A DNA stretch of 64,000 nt from Rhizophagus clarus (lineage: Eukaryota > Glomeromycota > Glomeromycetes > Glomerales > Glomeraceae), in NCBI GenBank assembly GCA_015698045.1, contig BLAL01000004.1, positions 186,001 to 250,000 on the forward strand, in the 5' to 3' direction. A model generated the notes under the pieces. The model worked only from the letters and a program-made list of their open reading frames with translations, did not search any database and was not told the origin of the DNA. A program made the translations under genes and the position numbers. This document shows positions 24,319 through 36,482 of this stretch, piece after piece (positions within the stretch are counted from its first letter, which is position 1; each line of letters opens with the position of its first letter).

Positions 24319-27170
24319 CTACTCTTTTTGGGATTTTTTCGGGGTTGGTGTCGTCTCCGGAAGATTGTCAATAGTAAATAAATCTTGTGACCTTGTTCGC
24401 AACGCAACTCTTTTTACTTTCTTAACAATACCAAGAACATTTGTTATATCGTTCTGCAATCATTGTAAATAATTAAAATTCGTAAAAAAAATTTCAACTG
24501 GAGAATTGATAATACAAATACAAACCTTTAAACATAATACATCTTTCAAAGCCACAAGGCTTTCTGGAATGCTTCCCCATGTCGTTCCGATTCGATATTG
24601 ACACGTCTTGAACACGAAATAATATCCAATGTCAGCATCGTAGTACATGGCATACATTTTCCCATTAAGACCTTTGTTAAATGTAAAGAATGGGTATCAG
24701 TCAACTTTGAACTAGATTGTAAGACATTTGAAAATTTTCTCCATTAATTCCTACAGTTACCTCCATGAGTTATTCCATGTAAAACAATATTCTTTACTCC
24801 TTTAATCGACTCTTCTGTAAATTTTAAACTCTTCAAAAGACGATCAAGTTGATCTTTCATTTCACGAAAAAGCTTTTGTTTATAGGAAATTGGTTTCGAG
24901 TTTCGAGAATCTTCGTCAGTATACGTTTCTGAGCCAAAGTACTCCATGTTATCAATACGGAAGAGAATATCAATCTTGTGTCCAGATTGTTTTTTTTCCG
25001 ATTCTTCTCTTGATAAGTTCTTACGTTCAATTGATGCCAACGACATCTCCTCACCTCTGAAGTGACAATGAGACTCAAGGCTAAGAAAATAAATTTACTA
25101 GAAAACTTCATACTAACCGATGTACTTGAATTTCCTCGCACATTAAAAAGCAGTCGTCAATCAAGAGAGATAAGATATGGCAATTTAGCCAGCCCTCGGA
25201 ATTTTTATCCAAAAGAGGATTTCGTGATGCCTCAAAAAAAGATAATCTACATAACAAATAAAGCGATTTATTGTGAAATAAATCTATAGAACTAAAACCC
25301 AATGAACAATTATACCCACAATTTATTGGCGAAACAGTGAACCCAGTTCATCTCATAATGTTTATCAAATGAATAAGGTTCATCCGGTGGAACAAACGGA
25401 AGTTGAAGTTTGGTACGGAGTTTATCACGAGTATCAGACTGAGAAAAGTGTGAAATTAGAATAATTTATAAAAGAAAAGGAAATTACTAGTGACCAAATC
25501 CTCAGACATACATTATCGATTAATTCATCAATATATTCTGTGGCCTCATTAGTAACGGAATCCCATGTGTAGTCGCGTTTGATTTTCAATCTATCCATTA
25601 AAAGCTTGTTTGTTGTGTCGATTATGTTTGAGCAGATTGGTTCACTATAATAAAAAATGTTGAGTAAATAATATAATATAGAAATATAAATTAGCTTTAA
25701 TAGACATGTTTTTACTTACTACGTGGATTTCGTTCGCTGTTTTTCTTGTCTTAATTGTTTAAGTAAGTCTTGATTTTTAGATGTTGAGCGAATTTGATGA
25801 GGTGGAGTATGTGGCCTGTCATACTCGGGACTATTAATTTCGTTTATAGTCATTTCCGCACTAGACCCTGCGCTTTCTAAGCTCGATGAAAATGGTTTTG
25901 GTACTCCTAGTGATGATGATGCGTTCGGTGCTCCTTGTGATGGTGATGGTATTGGTACTTCTGGTGTTGATGATGGTCTTGGTAATCCTTGTGATGATGA
26001 TGATGATGACGACATGTCTTTCGTGGTTTTGGCCTATTCATGCAAAAAAAAATAAGAGAAAATTTTGAGAAGAATTCACGACAACAAATCCTTATCGCCA
26101 TAGGGATGCATTTTGTACTGACCTTCTTGGATGAAGCTGAACCAACCGACTCTTTATACTGTAGATGTAATAAATCATTAAAAAATGGTTGCATAAAATT
26201 CATTGCAACATAAGACCTTATCGATATCCTAACCTTTTTCGAAAGAGATAACTGCTTTTTCCGCTTTGGTATACGGACAGGCATGAAATCGTCGTCGGAC
26301 TAAATTACCTTTATCAGACAGCCAACATTTTGTAGATCCTCACAACTTATAGCAAAAAAAAAAAAAAATGCTTACCAGTGCCTTTTCCATTACCGACTTT
26401 CTTCTATCTTCAATTGCGGCGAAGCTCATGTTTTTACTACGGTCAAGGGCATAATTTAACTAGTATAAAGAAAGTATTAGATTTAAATTCTGTGTTCATA
26501 TAAGCAACAGCCAAAAAATCCTTACATCTTCAGATTCGATCTGATATAATTTTAGTTCATTATGAGTTTTGACATATTGAATTTTTTCACGTAGATTTTG
26601 AGTATTGCGATCATCCCAGAACTTCACAACTTCCGGAGAGCGTTTAATATCCTAGAAACTCAAGAACATAACAATCGTTAATGGTTACTTTATTACAACT
26701 CAAATTGCGTCCATCATAAGATACAAAACATGACGGACTGCAACGAACTCAAAAGGATCAGCACTGGGCGACTCAAAAGGACACACCAGTGTGTCACAGC
26801 AATAGACTCAAAAGGGCCTGCCAAAAGCCAATTGACTCAAAAGGACAATTTTGCCCATGTGCGGAACTCAAAGGGATCCATAAAGCTACTAGGGCGGGCT
26901 TTTGACCCGTCAACTGAATCTAATCATAAAAAAACATGCCTGCCAATTATTAAGTAGCTCCTGTGCCTTCTGTCTATGAATGTTGTCTTTGTCGTTAGCG
27001 ATAATTTTCTGAAGTAAGGACTTAAACGCACCGTGTTCTTGATTGCAGTCATTTAAAACCAAGTTTTCAGACCTCCATTCTAAAAAATTAATAAGTGACC
27101 ACCGAAGTGGGTCGGTCTCCTGAAAGTAGCTGTTGTTGATCTCCTGTAAGTTGTTTGAAATTTGTTCCAT
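24319..27170 (-). CDS. Nuclease-like Glomeromycotina family protein (12 exons, 604 aa)
   Basis: Exons: 26940-27170, 26526-26651, 26376-26459, 26234-26299, 26123-26158, 25720-26033, 25512-25644, 25320-25438, 25118-25246, 24761-25056, 24526-24671, 24319-24453; their sum is 1815 nt with no phase conflict. The N-terminus is helical (start MEQISNN). A basic nuclear-signal-like patch, RIPKRKKQ, is in exon 4 and a Ser/Pro-rich linker in exon 6. The C-terminal half matches a family greatly expanded in Rhizophagus: a SEGWLNCHILSLLIDDC block, then RGEEMSLASIERKN, then GHKIDILFRI with a following Glu. An acidic D...E pattern after a Gly-His is what one expects of PD-(D/E)XK-like folds; this assignment is inference. 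Intron 1 uses a GC donor (CAG|GCATGT), supported by phase. Exon 8 could instead end at an in-frame TAA two codons on. Confidence 0.75.
26746..26876 (+). repeat. Five ACTCAAAAGGA words in an intron
   Basis: ACTCAAAAGGA-like words at 26746, 26771, 26806, 26835 and 26865, spaced 25-35 bp apart, inside intron 1 of the 24319-27170 gene. The surrounding DNA is more GC-rich than the rest of the intron. It may be an internal part of a small transposon or a protein-binding array. Confidence 0.6.
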
Positions 27171-27674
27171 GGAAATTTTTGTATACAAGTTAACGACCAG
27201 TGAGGAAAAAAATGAAAAACGGACAATATATGAGAAATCGACTGTCGTACAGATTGATAAGATGATCCCGTTCACACGTGTTAATTCTTTTGGTGACCAG
27301 CTTGACAACTTAAAGGCAGGTAAAACGCTATATAATATGCTTCGGTCGAATGTAATAAAAATAGCCATCCCTCCGGAGCAATATACATATCAGTAGACTA
27401 TTTCGCTAAATGTTGTAAGGGAAAAAATTCGAAATCTTTTTGGGGATCGCTTATATTTCGTCGCACACGAGATGATTTGCGGTGTATCACATTCCATCAT
27501 AAATACTCAGAAACACGTTTATTTATGTCGCACACGCCAACATTTTGATGAAATACTGTCAGGAAAAAAATAGCTAATCGAACATTTTGACTATTTTTTG
27601 TAAAAATACATTTCACAGGCTAGCACCGCCTATATAATAATACCACTTATATCAATTTTTCGAGGACGTTCTGG

Positions 27675-27977
27675 CTATGCTTTGTCTCTATACCACCAGT
27701 TTCTAGGCAGTGGAGTATAGATATTCGAATCAACTTGTCCCAACAGTTCTTTTCTGACAAACCATCTACTAATGAGATTTTCTTCAGTATCTTGATAATA
27801 TTTCCATTTTAACATGGTAGACCAATCTATCCAATTTTTACCAGAAAGAAGAACATAACCTTCTTGTAATAATTTTCTAGCACGTTCAAAGGTTATCCAA
27901 TTTAATCGATACGCTAATTGATTTCGTTTCTCTTCTGCCCAAGTTCTAGCATTATATATAGTATGACCATATAGTGA
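27675..27977 (-). pseudogene. Coding fragment lacking a start (100 codons)
   Basis: An open stretch of 100 codons before a TAG, with a distinctive Trp/Tyr/Lys-rich composition (WIDWSTMLKWKYYQ, LISRWFVRKELLGQ, PRNWWYRDKA). It begins right after a TGA and has no ATG and no clear 3' splice site, so it is either the last exon of an unseen gene or a fragment. No family was recognised. Confidence 0.4.
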
Positions 27978-28749
27978 TCAATTTTCCCATTAGATATCAT
28001 GCAGATGGAGTTAACTCTGATACACAAATGCAAAGCTAATAAAATTGATGACACAATTTAATATTTGACATTATTAAAATAATTTGTTAAACATCTTTTT
28101 AAAAACATTCTGTGTCTTTTATACGGCACTGCGTTACTGATAAAATTTGGGTTAATGATAGCAATAATAAAAAAAAGCATTTTTACATCTCATGCGCAAA
28201 ATAAGTTTCCACCCATTTCATAAACAGAAATACCATAAATGCAATATTTTCCTTCATTTGGTAAGTATAACTTGCCATAACTATATTTCTGTAACTGGTT
28301 TTCTTTAATTTTCACTTGTTTTTAATAATAAAAATATTTCAAGTATATCTTACACAATATAGTAAAATAAAATATCAAAATTTCAAGGTGAAAATCTGAC
28401 ATGCGTGCATATTAAACTCATTATTTTGCGTATATTTTTTTTGCAAATTCTGTATTTTTCCAGTATATCATATGACTTTTATTTATAGTCAATGATTTTT
28501 GAAGTTTACATTCTAGCACAAAATTGGGCCCCAAATTTTATTAGTAATGCAGTGCCAATTTTAGGCAGATTGGCAATTAACTAATTATTTTAATGAAAAA
28601 AACTTAGAAAAAGGAGGTAATAATAGTAATGGAATTTGGCCTTGGAAAATCAAAAACAGCATTCAATAACTTATAGAATAATTACAGCATTTTTGTGGTA
28701 GAATGGTATTACGGTATGGGCTTAATATGCTGTAATTAATTTTAATGAC

Positions 28750-29565
28750 ATGTATAGTAATAATGGTAGTGGTAGTGGTAGCAACAATAATTATAACGGC
28801 AACTACAATAATGGTAAAAATAATGGCAATAATAACAATAAAAATAACGGAAATAGTAATATTAACAATAATGGCAATGGTGGTAATAATAATGATAATT
28901 ATGGTAGTGGTGGTGATGGTGGCGATAGTGGCAAAAAAAAAGAAAATAGGATTTACATTTCATCTAAAGTAAATACCAGAATTATTAATTCGGAATTCTT
29001 ACAAGATTTTAATATTTCTGCTAATCTTTGGGCCAAAATTATTCCTTTTGAGGAGAATATTAATCTTCTAGAATATGATGTTGATGTAAATGTTTGTGGA
29101 ATTGGAGACCTGCCTAGTAATCAATATCTGTTATTTAGTAAAAGAGGTATCGGTTACTTACTTGATTCTGTTGAGGTTCATGTTTCTCCATTACCTAATA
29201 ATGGAAATACTTTGTTTGGATTGAAAGGTATTTCACGACCGAGACAGTTAAATCGAAATATTGAATATTCAATGGGTAGTGAAAGGAATATTGGTGGACA
29301 AATTGGAATACCGAAAATAACTGATAGTAATATTACAGGTGGTCTGAAAAAGAATTATAATACCAAATATTCATCAGATGAATGGAAATTATCTTATAAA
29401 GGTCCTAATACTAAAGGAGAACGTTGGTTATATCAATATGTTGACCATAATCTTGATAAAGATGGTGGTCATAGGGAAAGTTTTGTTCCTGGAGTTCATT
29501 CCAGTCAGTGGTTTATTTATGAAGGGATGCGTGGATTTTGTATGACTATTACTCAAGTATTATGA
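28750..29565 (+). CDS. Asn/Gly-rich N-terminus plus unknown globular domain (271 aa)
   Basis: Residues 2-63 are low complexity (N, G, S, then DGGDSGKKKEN). The rest looks globular, with a lysine/glycine-rich middle and a closing block SSQWFIYEGMRGFCMTITQVL. A shortened, broken relative of that closing block sits at 31990-32065, so this is a small local family. The frame ends at a TGA, but coding-like sequence continues to 29824 in another frame, interrupted by one TAA at 29621-29623 (for example LESFNNKLKNLTN, QNIQNLDGMIERSLG). The gene may thus be truncated at its 3' end, or have an unrecognised last exon. No signal peptide is seen. The family is not recognised. Confidence 0.6.
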   Translation: MYSNNGSGSGSNNNYNGNYNNGKNNGNNNNKNNGNSNINNNGNGGNNNDNYGSGGDGGDSGKKKENRIYISSKVNTRIINSEFLQDFNISANLWAKIIPFEENINLLEYDVDVNVCGIGDLPSNQYLLFSKRGIGYLLDSVEVHVSPLPNNGNTLFGLKGISRPRQLNRNIEYSMGSERNIGGQIGIPKITDSNITGGLKKNYNTKYSSDEWKLSYKGPNTKGERWLYQYVDHNLDKDGGHRESFVPGVHSSQWFIYEGMRGFCMTITQVL

Positions 29566-29824
29566 CTCATGGTTGGCGCAGATTTCTTCCACATACGAAA
29601 ACTTTGTTGCACCTATATCCTAAGTAACTTCTAATGACCTTGAAAGCTTTAATAATAAATTAAAGAATCTAACTAATACGTGTTATTATAATAATGATAA
29701 TATTAATATAATGGTTGGATGTGATGAAATAAAAAACCAATCAACTAGTAAAAGAAAACCACAAAATATTCAGAATTTGGATGGGATGATTGAACGTTCA
29801 TTGGGATCATTGGAAATAAAATAA
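29566..29824 (+). pseudogene. Degenerate 3' continuation of the preceding gene
   Basis: The frame from 29624 to 29824 is open for 66 codons and hydrophilic. It follows a TAA at 29621-29623 and an upstream stretch (FLPHTKTLLH in one frame, STYENFVAP in the other). The downstream paralogous copy near 32070-32200 keeps the equivalent bases. It is best read as an eroded C-terminal region. Confidence 0.35.
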
Positions 29825-31005
29825 TCAACGACTAGAAGTATAAAAAAGAAATTTTTATCATTGAACAATAGATATGTATTTTGTTATTTATATTTTGCTC
29901 AACACTGATTATGGAGTATATATGTAAACTTTCTTTTTACATAAAATAAATCGGTTTGTAATTGAGCGAAATCTGTTACTTTACAATTTCATTTTTATTA
30001 TCGCCATTTTCAAAATGGTATGGACTATTTATTCGTGATTGAATATTCGAATATGCATTTTGTGTCCAGTTTTCATCCGGTTTTCATCCGGTTTTGGTTT
30101 TCTTTTTTTGTTCAGATATAACTGCGCACATCATTTTGAAAAACAAAACTTTTGTCTAATAATAATACACGATTAACGTTATTTAATAGTGAATTAAAAA
30201 AGAATTTGATTTGAAGTCGAATAAATCGTATAACATAAAAGATCGTAGCTTAATTTCCATTTCCATTTTAATAGGGGACTGGTACGAAACACATCACGTG
30301 ACTCGCATAATTCTGCATAATTCGGGCCAGTTGTCGGGATTTTGGCCTGTCGGGATTTTACACGGATCCCTTTAATAGTGGGCTTACAGAAATTGAATTA
30401 GGGATGGCGCGTGATTTAAAACAATATGTTTAGTCTTTTTAACATAGATCGACATGATTATCATAAACACGATGAAAATAAACAATATGTATTACGTAAA
30501 ACATGTTTTAAATTATGCTGATGAACAAATATGGAGGTTTATAGAGATCGTTCAAGGTACTTCACAATTTTTCCTTCATTTTATTATTCCTTCATATTTT
30601 TTAACGCTTCTGCCTGGTAAAATTAGCGATTGTGTATTGATACCAAGTCGAGTAATTCATAGCACTAATCGCTATCATCACGTGAGTCATTCTACCGAAA
30701 GTCGAAACTATTTTGTTTGCATTCCATGATGCTAGTAGGTTCTCAGAAATCTGTACGAAAAAAAATGGCCAAGCTTCGATTTTTCTTGTAATACACACTG
30801 AAAAAAATATATTTCATCCATATTTTATTTACGTAAGTATCTAGAACTTCCATCAAGTTTTTTTAAACGACAAAAAAATTAACATATGTGGTTATTTATT
30901 TATTTATTTGAGTCATAAAAAAACCACACTGATTGGTCAATCAACGAAAAAAATTTTTTTCTTTAAAATCAAGTGACGCCATAAAAGAGTAATGATTAAT
31001 TAATA
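29825..31005. other. Intergenic, with a transposon-end fragment
   Basis: Mostly AT-rich. At about 30330-30365 two copies of TGTCGGGATTTT occur in tandem, the same word that builds the ends of the element at 57900-58300, so a lone end of that family is likely. A 91-codon frame at 30454-30729 has no supporting feature and is not called. Confidence 0.4.
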
Positions 31006-31355
31006 ATGATAAAATCGCATGCTGACAAAAATAAAGGCACAAACGCTTCAGAAGTTGCCAAAGGTTTCAAGGAATATCCCAAAGAATTTATGTCGACCCT
31101 TATCAGTATTATCGTAGTAAGAGGAGGTGCATATGAGCTCACCCAAATGATCAGAAAAGAAATTAATGGAGCTGTGAAGTCAATCGAAGTAAAAGTTGAT
31201 AGTATCAACAGCAATACTAATGAAGTGAGCAATGACAAAATTACTTAATGTTCATTTCCCAAAATTACTAATGTTAAACGTCTTATTTAATTTAGAGACT
31301 TGGAAGACTAGAAAATCAACTCTTAAAATTTGCGGATACATTAAAGGTTCTTTAG
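31006..31355 (+). CDS. Small coiled-coil protein (2 exons, 92 aa)
   Basis: Exons 31006-31224 and 31296-31355, joined across a 71-bp intron (GAA|GTGAGC ... TTTAG|AGACTT) in phase 0. Without splicing the frame ends seven codons later. After splicing the C-terminal 36 residues show a regular spacing of hydrophobics (VKSIEVKVDSINS, then RLGRLENQLLKF) expected of a parallel coiled coil. The middle (FMSTLISIIVVRGGAY) is short and hydrophobic and might touch a membrane. The start is lysine-rich. No family was recognised. The heptad pattern that appears only after splicing supports the model. Confidence 0.5.
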
Positions 31356-31979
31356 ATATCATAAACACAAATTTGAAGAAAAGATAAATGTTTTGATATA
31401 TAATTCACATTGATCTAATTACTATCTAATAGTTCATGTAAACATCCTCTAATATCTACAGCTCAAATTATCTAATTAATATGATATCGTATAGTCTTGT
31501 AATTATTCAGAAATCACAATAAACAACATATTCAATGAATCAACAAAAAATTAACCTGCAAATTTTTATGTGTAATATAAAAACTTTTATTAATTTTTGT
31601 TAAGGCACAATGCTTTAATGATGTGAACTCTTTTGGTCTATTTTTTCCTGAACAAAATGTGAGAAGAATATGAAGGAAGGTCTAGGTATGGGTTACTCTA
31701 TAAGTAAATAATGACGACAAACTACATGAGAACTTTGCAATTTCAGGCGTTAACCCAACTTTGCGTTTTGCGAGTAGTGCAAAAAGGTATCAGGTATGAA
31801 GATTCCATACTCATGTGCTTTCAAAGCTTTTTTTGGCATCAGGCGATCATATCATATCTTCTTTTCCTTTTTCAGCATGACATAAAAGCATATAGAAGAT
31901 TGTAGAAGTTCAACTAACCTTCCCGAAATAGATTTTTATTTATAGAAAAATACTTCAAAATATCTTTGCAATCTGAAGA

Positions 31980-32230
31980 AACTTATGCTCCTAGAGTTCA
32001 TTTTAGTGAATGGTTTGTTTATGAAGGGATGACATGAATTTTATATTACTAATACTCAAATATTATGGTGAGGTTATTCGTGGTAATCGACTCATTAGAT
32101 TCTTTCCATTTATGAAAACTCTGTTGCAACGGTTTCCTCTGTTAGCTATAATCTCAACGACTTTAATGAGGTTAAAAATGACGTATTATAATTATATTTC
32201 CAATATTATCTTTATTTTAATAGTGATGTT
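31980..32230 (+). pseudogene. Truncated paralog of the 28750-29565 gene
   Basis: VHFSEWFVYEGM followed by a TGA, then YITNTQI in a shifted frame, mirrors the end of the 28750-29565 protein (SSQWFIYEGM...ITQVL). Downstream bases (AAAACT.TGTTGCA...) also match 29597-29620. Only the 3' end is present. Confidence 0.55.
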
Positions 32231-33901
32231 TTGAAATAATTTAATTAATTTCTTTATAATGTATGTGTGTATATGCATTTAAAAGTAATGATTTATACAG
32301 AAATGTAAAACAGTTCCCAAGAAAAACTACCGAATTATGTTATTAATATTTAAGGTAATTATTAATTCATTTTATAACTAATAATATAGTCATAAAGGAT
32401 ACGTGTAAAATCAAAAAGAAAAATTTTGCACTGAATACAAATGCCTAATGTAGTAGAGAATACATTTTGCTTTTACATTCTTCAGCATTGCCTAGATCAA
32501 GTTAAATTTTCAAGTTAGGCCGTTCAAATCCAATACTTTGTTTAACATATCCCCCCCCTCTTTTTCAATTTTTGGAACATTTTTTCAACACATAATTTAG
32601 ACTGGAATTAAAGAAATTTCCTAATTAGGTATTTAATTTGGGTCAAAATTAATAATAATTCCGACCATGTTTTCTGTTGTTAAATTGCCCCCAAAAAATC
32701 TTGACCTTGTTATGTTAAACAGAAAATTGGCTTGGTGCGGCATTAACACCATGTTAACACTAGCGTGGTGTCTTAGATGTTTATGTTATTCATCACCAGA
32801 AGGCATAACTACTATACAGTATATCTTTGCTTAATTACCTTTGCGGCTTAATTACGTATATATCTTTAATTACCATATAAAGTAGAAAAAATATGATCTA
32901 CAATTAATGTTGTAAGGTTCTATTGTAGAAATAAGGAATATTTTATCAATAAAACATAATTCAGATCGAAACCTTTATTTTTGTAAATAAATTAATTGTC
33001 ATTATTGTTAGTGATCGTTGCGATCAGAAGACAGTACAAACAATGCAATTGTGAAAGTTTGATGAGCATCATTTTTTTATCTCTTTTGTTAGCAATCACT
33101 TTGTCATTATTTTTGACCTATAAAAAGTAAAAATGAACATTAGATAACGATTGTTAAACAAAAATAAATAATTTTTGAAGGTTATTCTTAACTTATTTAA
33201 AAAGCAAATTCTTACATTTGACCCAAAAAATTTGGGACAGGTTGGCAACTTTCTTATATTTATATGTATTTAACGGTTAAACGTTAAAATATTCAGCTTT
33301 AGATAGATGTAATGACTGTTATTTTCAGTGTTCTGGAACTATAAAAGTGAGAACGAATGTTAGTCAACGCCCGTTATTTTTCGTAACTCATCTTTGATTT
33401 CTATCTACTGATATTCTTAGAATAAACAACTAACACAAACATGCAGTGACAGTAATAAGTAAACAGAAAGTTTTGTTGTCATATTAATTTAACAAGATCT
33501 AAAGTCGTTTCCTTAACAACTCATGTTATTACTTTGTTATACATTATTTGGTTATACACACCAATCCAATATATTGAAAAAGTATTTAACAAAAGTATCG
33601 CCATTTCATCCGTTTGGCCTCATCATATTTTTTTTTTAAATTAATTCGGATGGAGGTGAATCTTCCGGATCGTAACACTAGAGTAAGAAACAATACAAAA
33701 AAAAAAAAAAAAATGAATTGTCTTATATATCAATTTGACTCAATATGGTTAACTGTAAGACCGGGCAACAAATTTTTTTTTTTTTTATTTTTTTCATCAT
33801 AACAAGCCACTGATCAAAGAGTCTATTTTATTATTAGCTATAATGGATACCAGTAATAAATTAAAAACACTTTCAAATTTATTTATTTAAATACTCTCAC
33901 G
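32231..33901. other. AT-rich intergenic stretch
   Basis: No gene seen. A short partly palindromic GC-richer patch (GGTGCGGCATTAACACCATG) lies near 32737. Long A and T homopolymers are at 33696-33715 and 33770-33790. Confidence 0.5.
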
Positions 33902-35162
33902 ATGAGCAAAATGAATAATTCCACTTTTGATGCCTTATCCACGTCTCAGAGAGAAATGGACAGCTGCCAAAGTAATTCATCTTTTTTTTTTATTTACTAA
34001 TTTTATGAAAAAAAGAAAAAGAAAATAAAAATTTTTTTTTCAGATTTGGAGCCAAATCGATATAATGGTGCAGAAATGCGGAGAACAAGATCTTTACAAC
34101 ACATTTCTCCAGCCTTACAGGTATTGCATTGACAACACACTAGATCACAATCAACACCCAGAGCAGAGGTTAAGAGTGCTTGGGTTCATATTGATAATGA
34201 TAATTACAGTATGGGATGCCCTATGTTATCTGTATACGAAGATCTCTTGTCCTTTAATATGCCCAAAAAAAAAATAAAGAGAAGAAAGAGAAGGCTGAGA
34301 ACAAAATTCATAAAACCAAAGATATTTTTACGAAAACATGTAAATCAAATAATAGATTGGATAAATATTTTGCAACCAACAAACCAACTTTCAATGTGTC
34401 CAGCAACGATAAACGCCTCTTGGAAAATAAAACTCAAGAGGATAATTGCAGTATCCTTTGGAGCGTCAATTGCCAGAAAGCCTGGACCAAGAAAACATAT
34501 GATCACAATTCGACAGAATACCGATCGGCTGAATTACCCCGACATATCCTCCCCCGGGATCAGCATCAGGAAGTATGGAACTTTGTGACCATGGAAATTG
34601 CTCTGAAATGAATACTTGGACTCACCTGAGTCAAGTGAAACCAGATATACCAATTCGAACTTTCACGAAAAAAGTAGTGGAGAAAGCAATGAAATATCCC
34701 TGTCAAAATTGCAGGATGTACCATGTCAACTTTTTAGCCGATTGAAAGATGGGCTTAGTAATTACTCGGAAAAAGATTTACCGCTGAATGAAATCATTTT
34801 GCCAAAACCTTTGGAATAACCGAAGTTTTTCCATTATATTTAAGTAATTCTGAATTTGTGTTGTGGTTTTTAGACAAAGATAAATGCTTGTTTATATGGA
34901 ATGAAATGGATGGTAGTATGATATTTATGGGTTCCACTTTGGAAGAAGGAATGACTAATTATCTCATCCATCCAGAAAAGATGTGTACACTTTTGAACGG
35001 ATACCCATAAATGAATATGAAAAAAAAATGAAAGAAGAATTTGATAATTGTATAAAGGAAAGGCTTGAGGTGCAATTATTAATAGCCAAGGCTGAAATGG
35101 CTGGGAACAAAAAGAAAAGAAGAAGAAATCGAACAAGAATAAATAATTTAAATTTACTGTAG
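33902..35162 (+). pseudogene. Multi-frame relic of a Glomeromycotina-specific gene
   Basis: Exon 1 (33902-33974, start MSKMNNSTFDALSTSQ) can be spliced to 34044-34120 (LEPNRYNGAEMRRT). After this, coding-like sequence runs in all three frames: a Lys/Asn-rich part at 34200-34610, a stretch with two Cys pairs at 34560-34770, then FGITEVFPLYLSNSEFVLWF at about 34810-34870. That last part continues in frame to HPEK and then shifts into VYTFERIPINEYEKKMKEEF with a basic tail KKKRRRNR ending at 35162. The closing part resembles a family seen many times in Rhizophagus. At least three frame changes make it a pseudogene rather than a spliced gene. Confidence 0.55.
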
Positions 35163-36482
35163 CAGCGAATTTTAAGTTCGTTTAAACGATCATATCTAAA
35201 ACATGTTTTTTTTTCATTTTTGATCAATATTCAAATATTCATTCTTGTGTGATTACAGTTCCACGTAATTTTAAACCAGAGGGGTTTTTTTTGTGTTAAC
35301 GTTCCTTTCTATTCTGATTAAAATTTATTTATATAGGCAAACTTGGTGATTCAGGTTCAGCTGTATGCATTTACTATGAATCTTTGTGTTATGGTATTGC
35401 AAGGATAATATTTTTTTTTTTTTTTTTTAAGAAAATAGAAAAAAAAAAATTTTTATTTTGGCATTGTATTTTTATTACAAGATAAACTTTATATTGTACT
35501 CTGAAAAACAGTTATGTCACTTATTTGTCAATTAACGTTATGAAAAAAAAAAATATTTTTTTTTTTTTATGTTGGTTATTAAAAATCATGTGTGAAACAA
35601 GTTGTCGTTGATCGTTATACTAAATACCACTATAGTTATAATATAAGAACACGACCACTATCACCATTACATCACATCAGAGTTTCGATCCTTATTCCAA
35701 ACTATCCGGATCAATCCGCCGTCATCCGAGCTTAATTAAGATGATCTGAATACAACGGATTTAAAGGGATTAATAATGAGTTTGCTGATTAACTATACTG
35801 CGCTGATTACTCTTTCAAATTTTTATATTACAAATATGGAAATGATTCAGCATTGAAATTGACAACACCTTTAAGTTTAAAGAATACATTTCATAGTAAA
35901 TTTATAATTATTATATTAATGATGGTTCTATATTATATATTGTATTTGAATAATAAATTTAAATGAAAGAATTTTATAAAGAGCTTCATTATAACCAAAA
36001 AAAAAATGTATGATCTGCAATTATTCTGACTATTATTCTGATATTCTCGGTTTATCACTTCTTCAGATCATAGTTTATTTGTATTAAACCCATTTGTATA
36101 CTAAACTAGATTAATTGTTATCGGATCATTAATTTATCAAGAAAAGTTGCACCAAGTATGAAAGATTTTTTTAGAAGGTTTAATTAATTTACCTGTTATA
36201 TTATTTATCTGTTTTTGAAATTCGGGTTAGTCATCTTACGTGATGATGCAAAAAAATATGAATAAATTTTCATTTGCTCAATAAATTGATGAAAAATAAA
36301 TGATTTATCTGTATTTTTAATGAACTTTTAAGCGTAAAATTATATATCATAAATTGATTTTACAAAAATGTTTTTTGGTCATTTCTGGTATAATTTGAGC
36401 TAACACAACTAAAATCAAATAAATCGGATCAAAATAATCCACAAGATCTCTGCATCTTTTTAACCAAAATTTTAATGCTAAA
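35163..36482. other. AT-rich intergenic stretch
   Basis: Several homopolymer runs (poly-T at 35410-35430, A/T runs at 35540-35570). No supported gene, RNA or repeat boundary seen. Confidence 0.5.

Noticed and set aside
27133..27396. Plus-strand protein opposite the start of the 24319-27170 gene
   Set aside because: It overlaps exon 1 of a well-supported gene, and nothing else supports it.
28745..28972. Ile/Val/Thr-rich small membrane protein
   Set aside because: It is the shifted frame of the Asn/Gly-rich start of the 28750-29565 gene.
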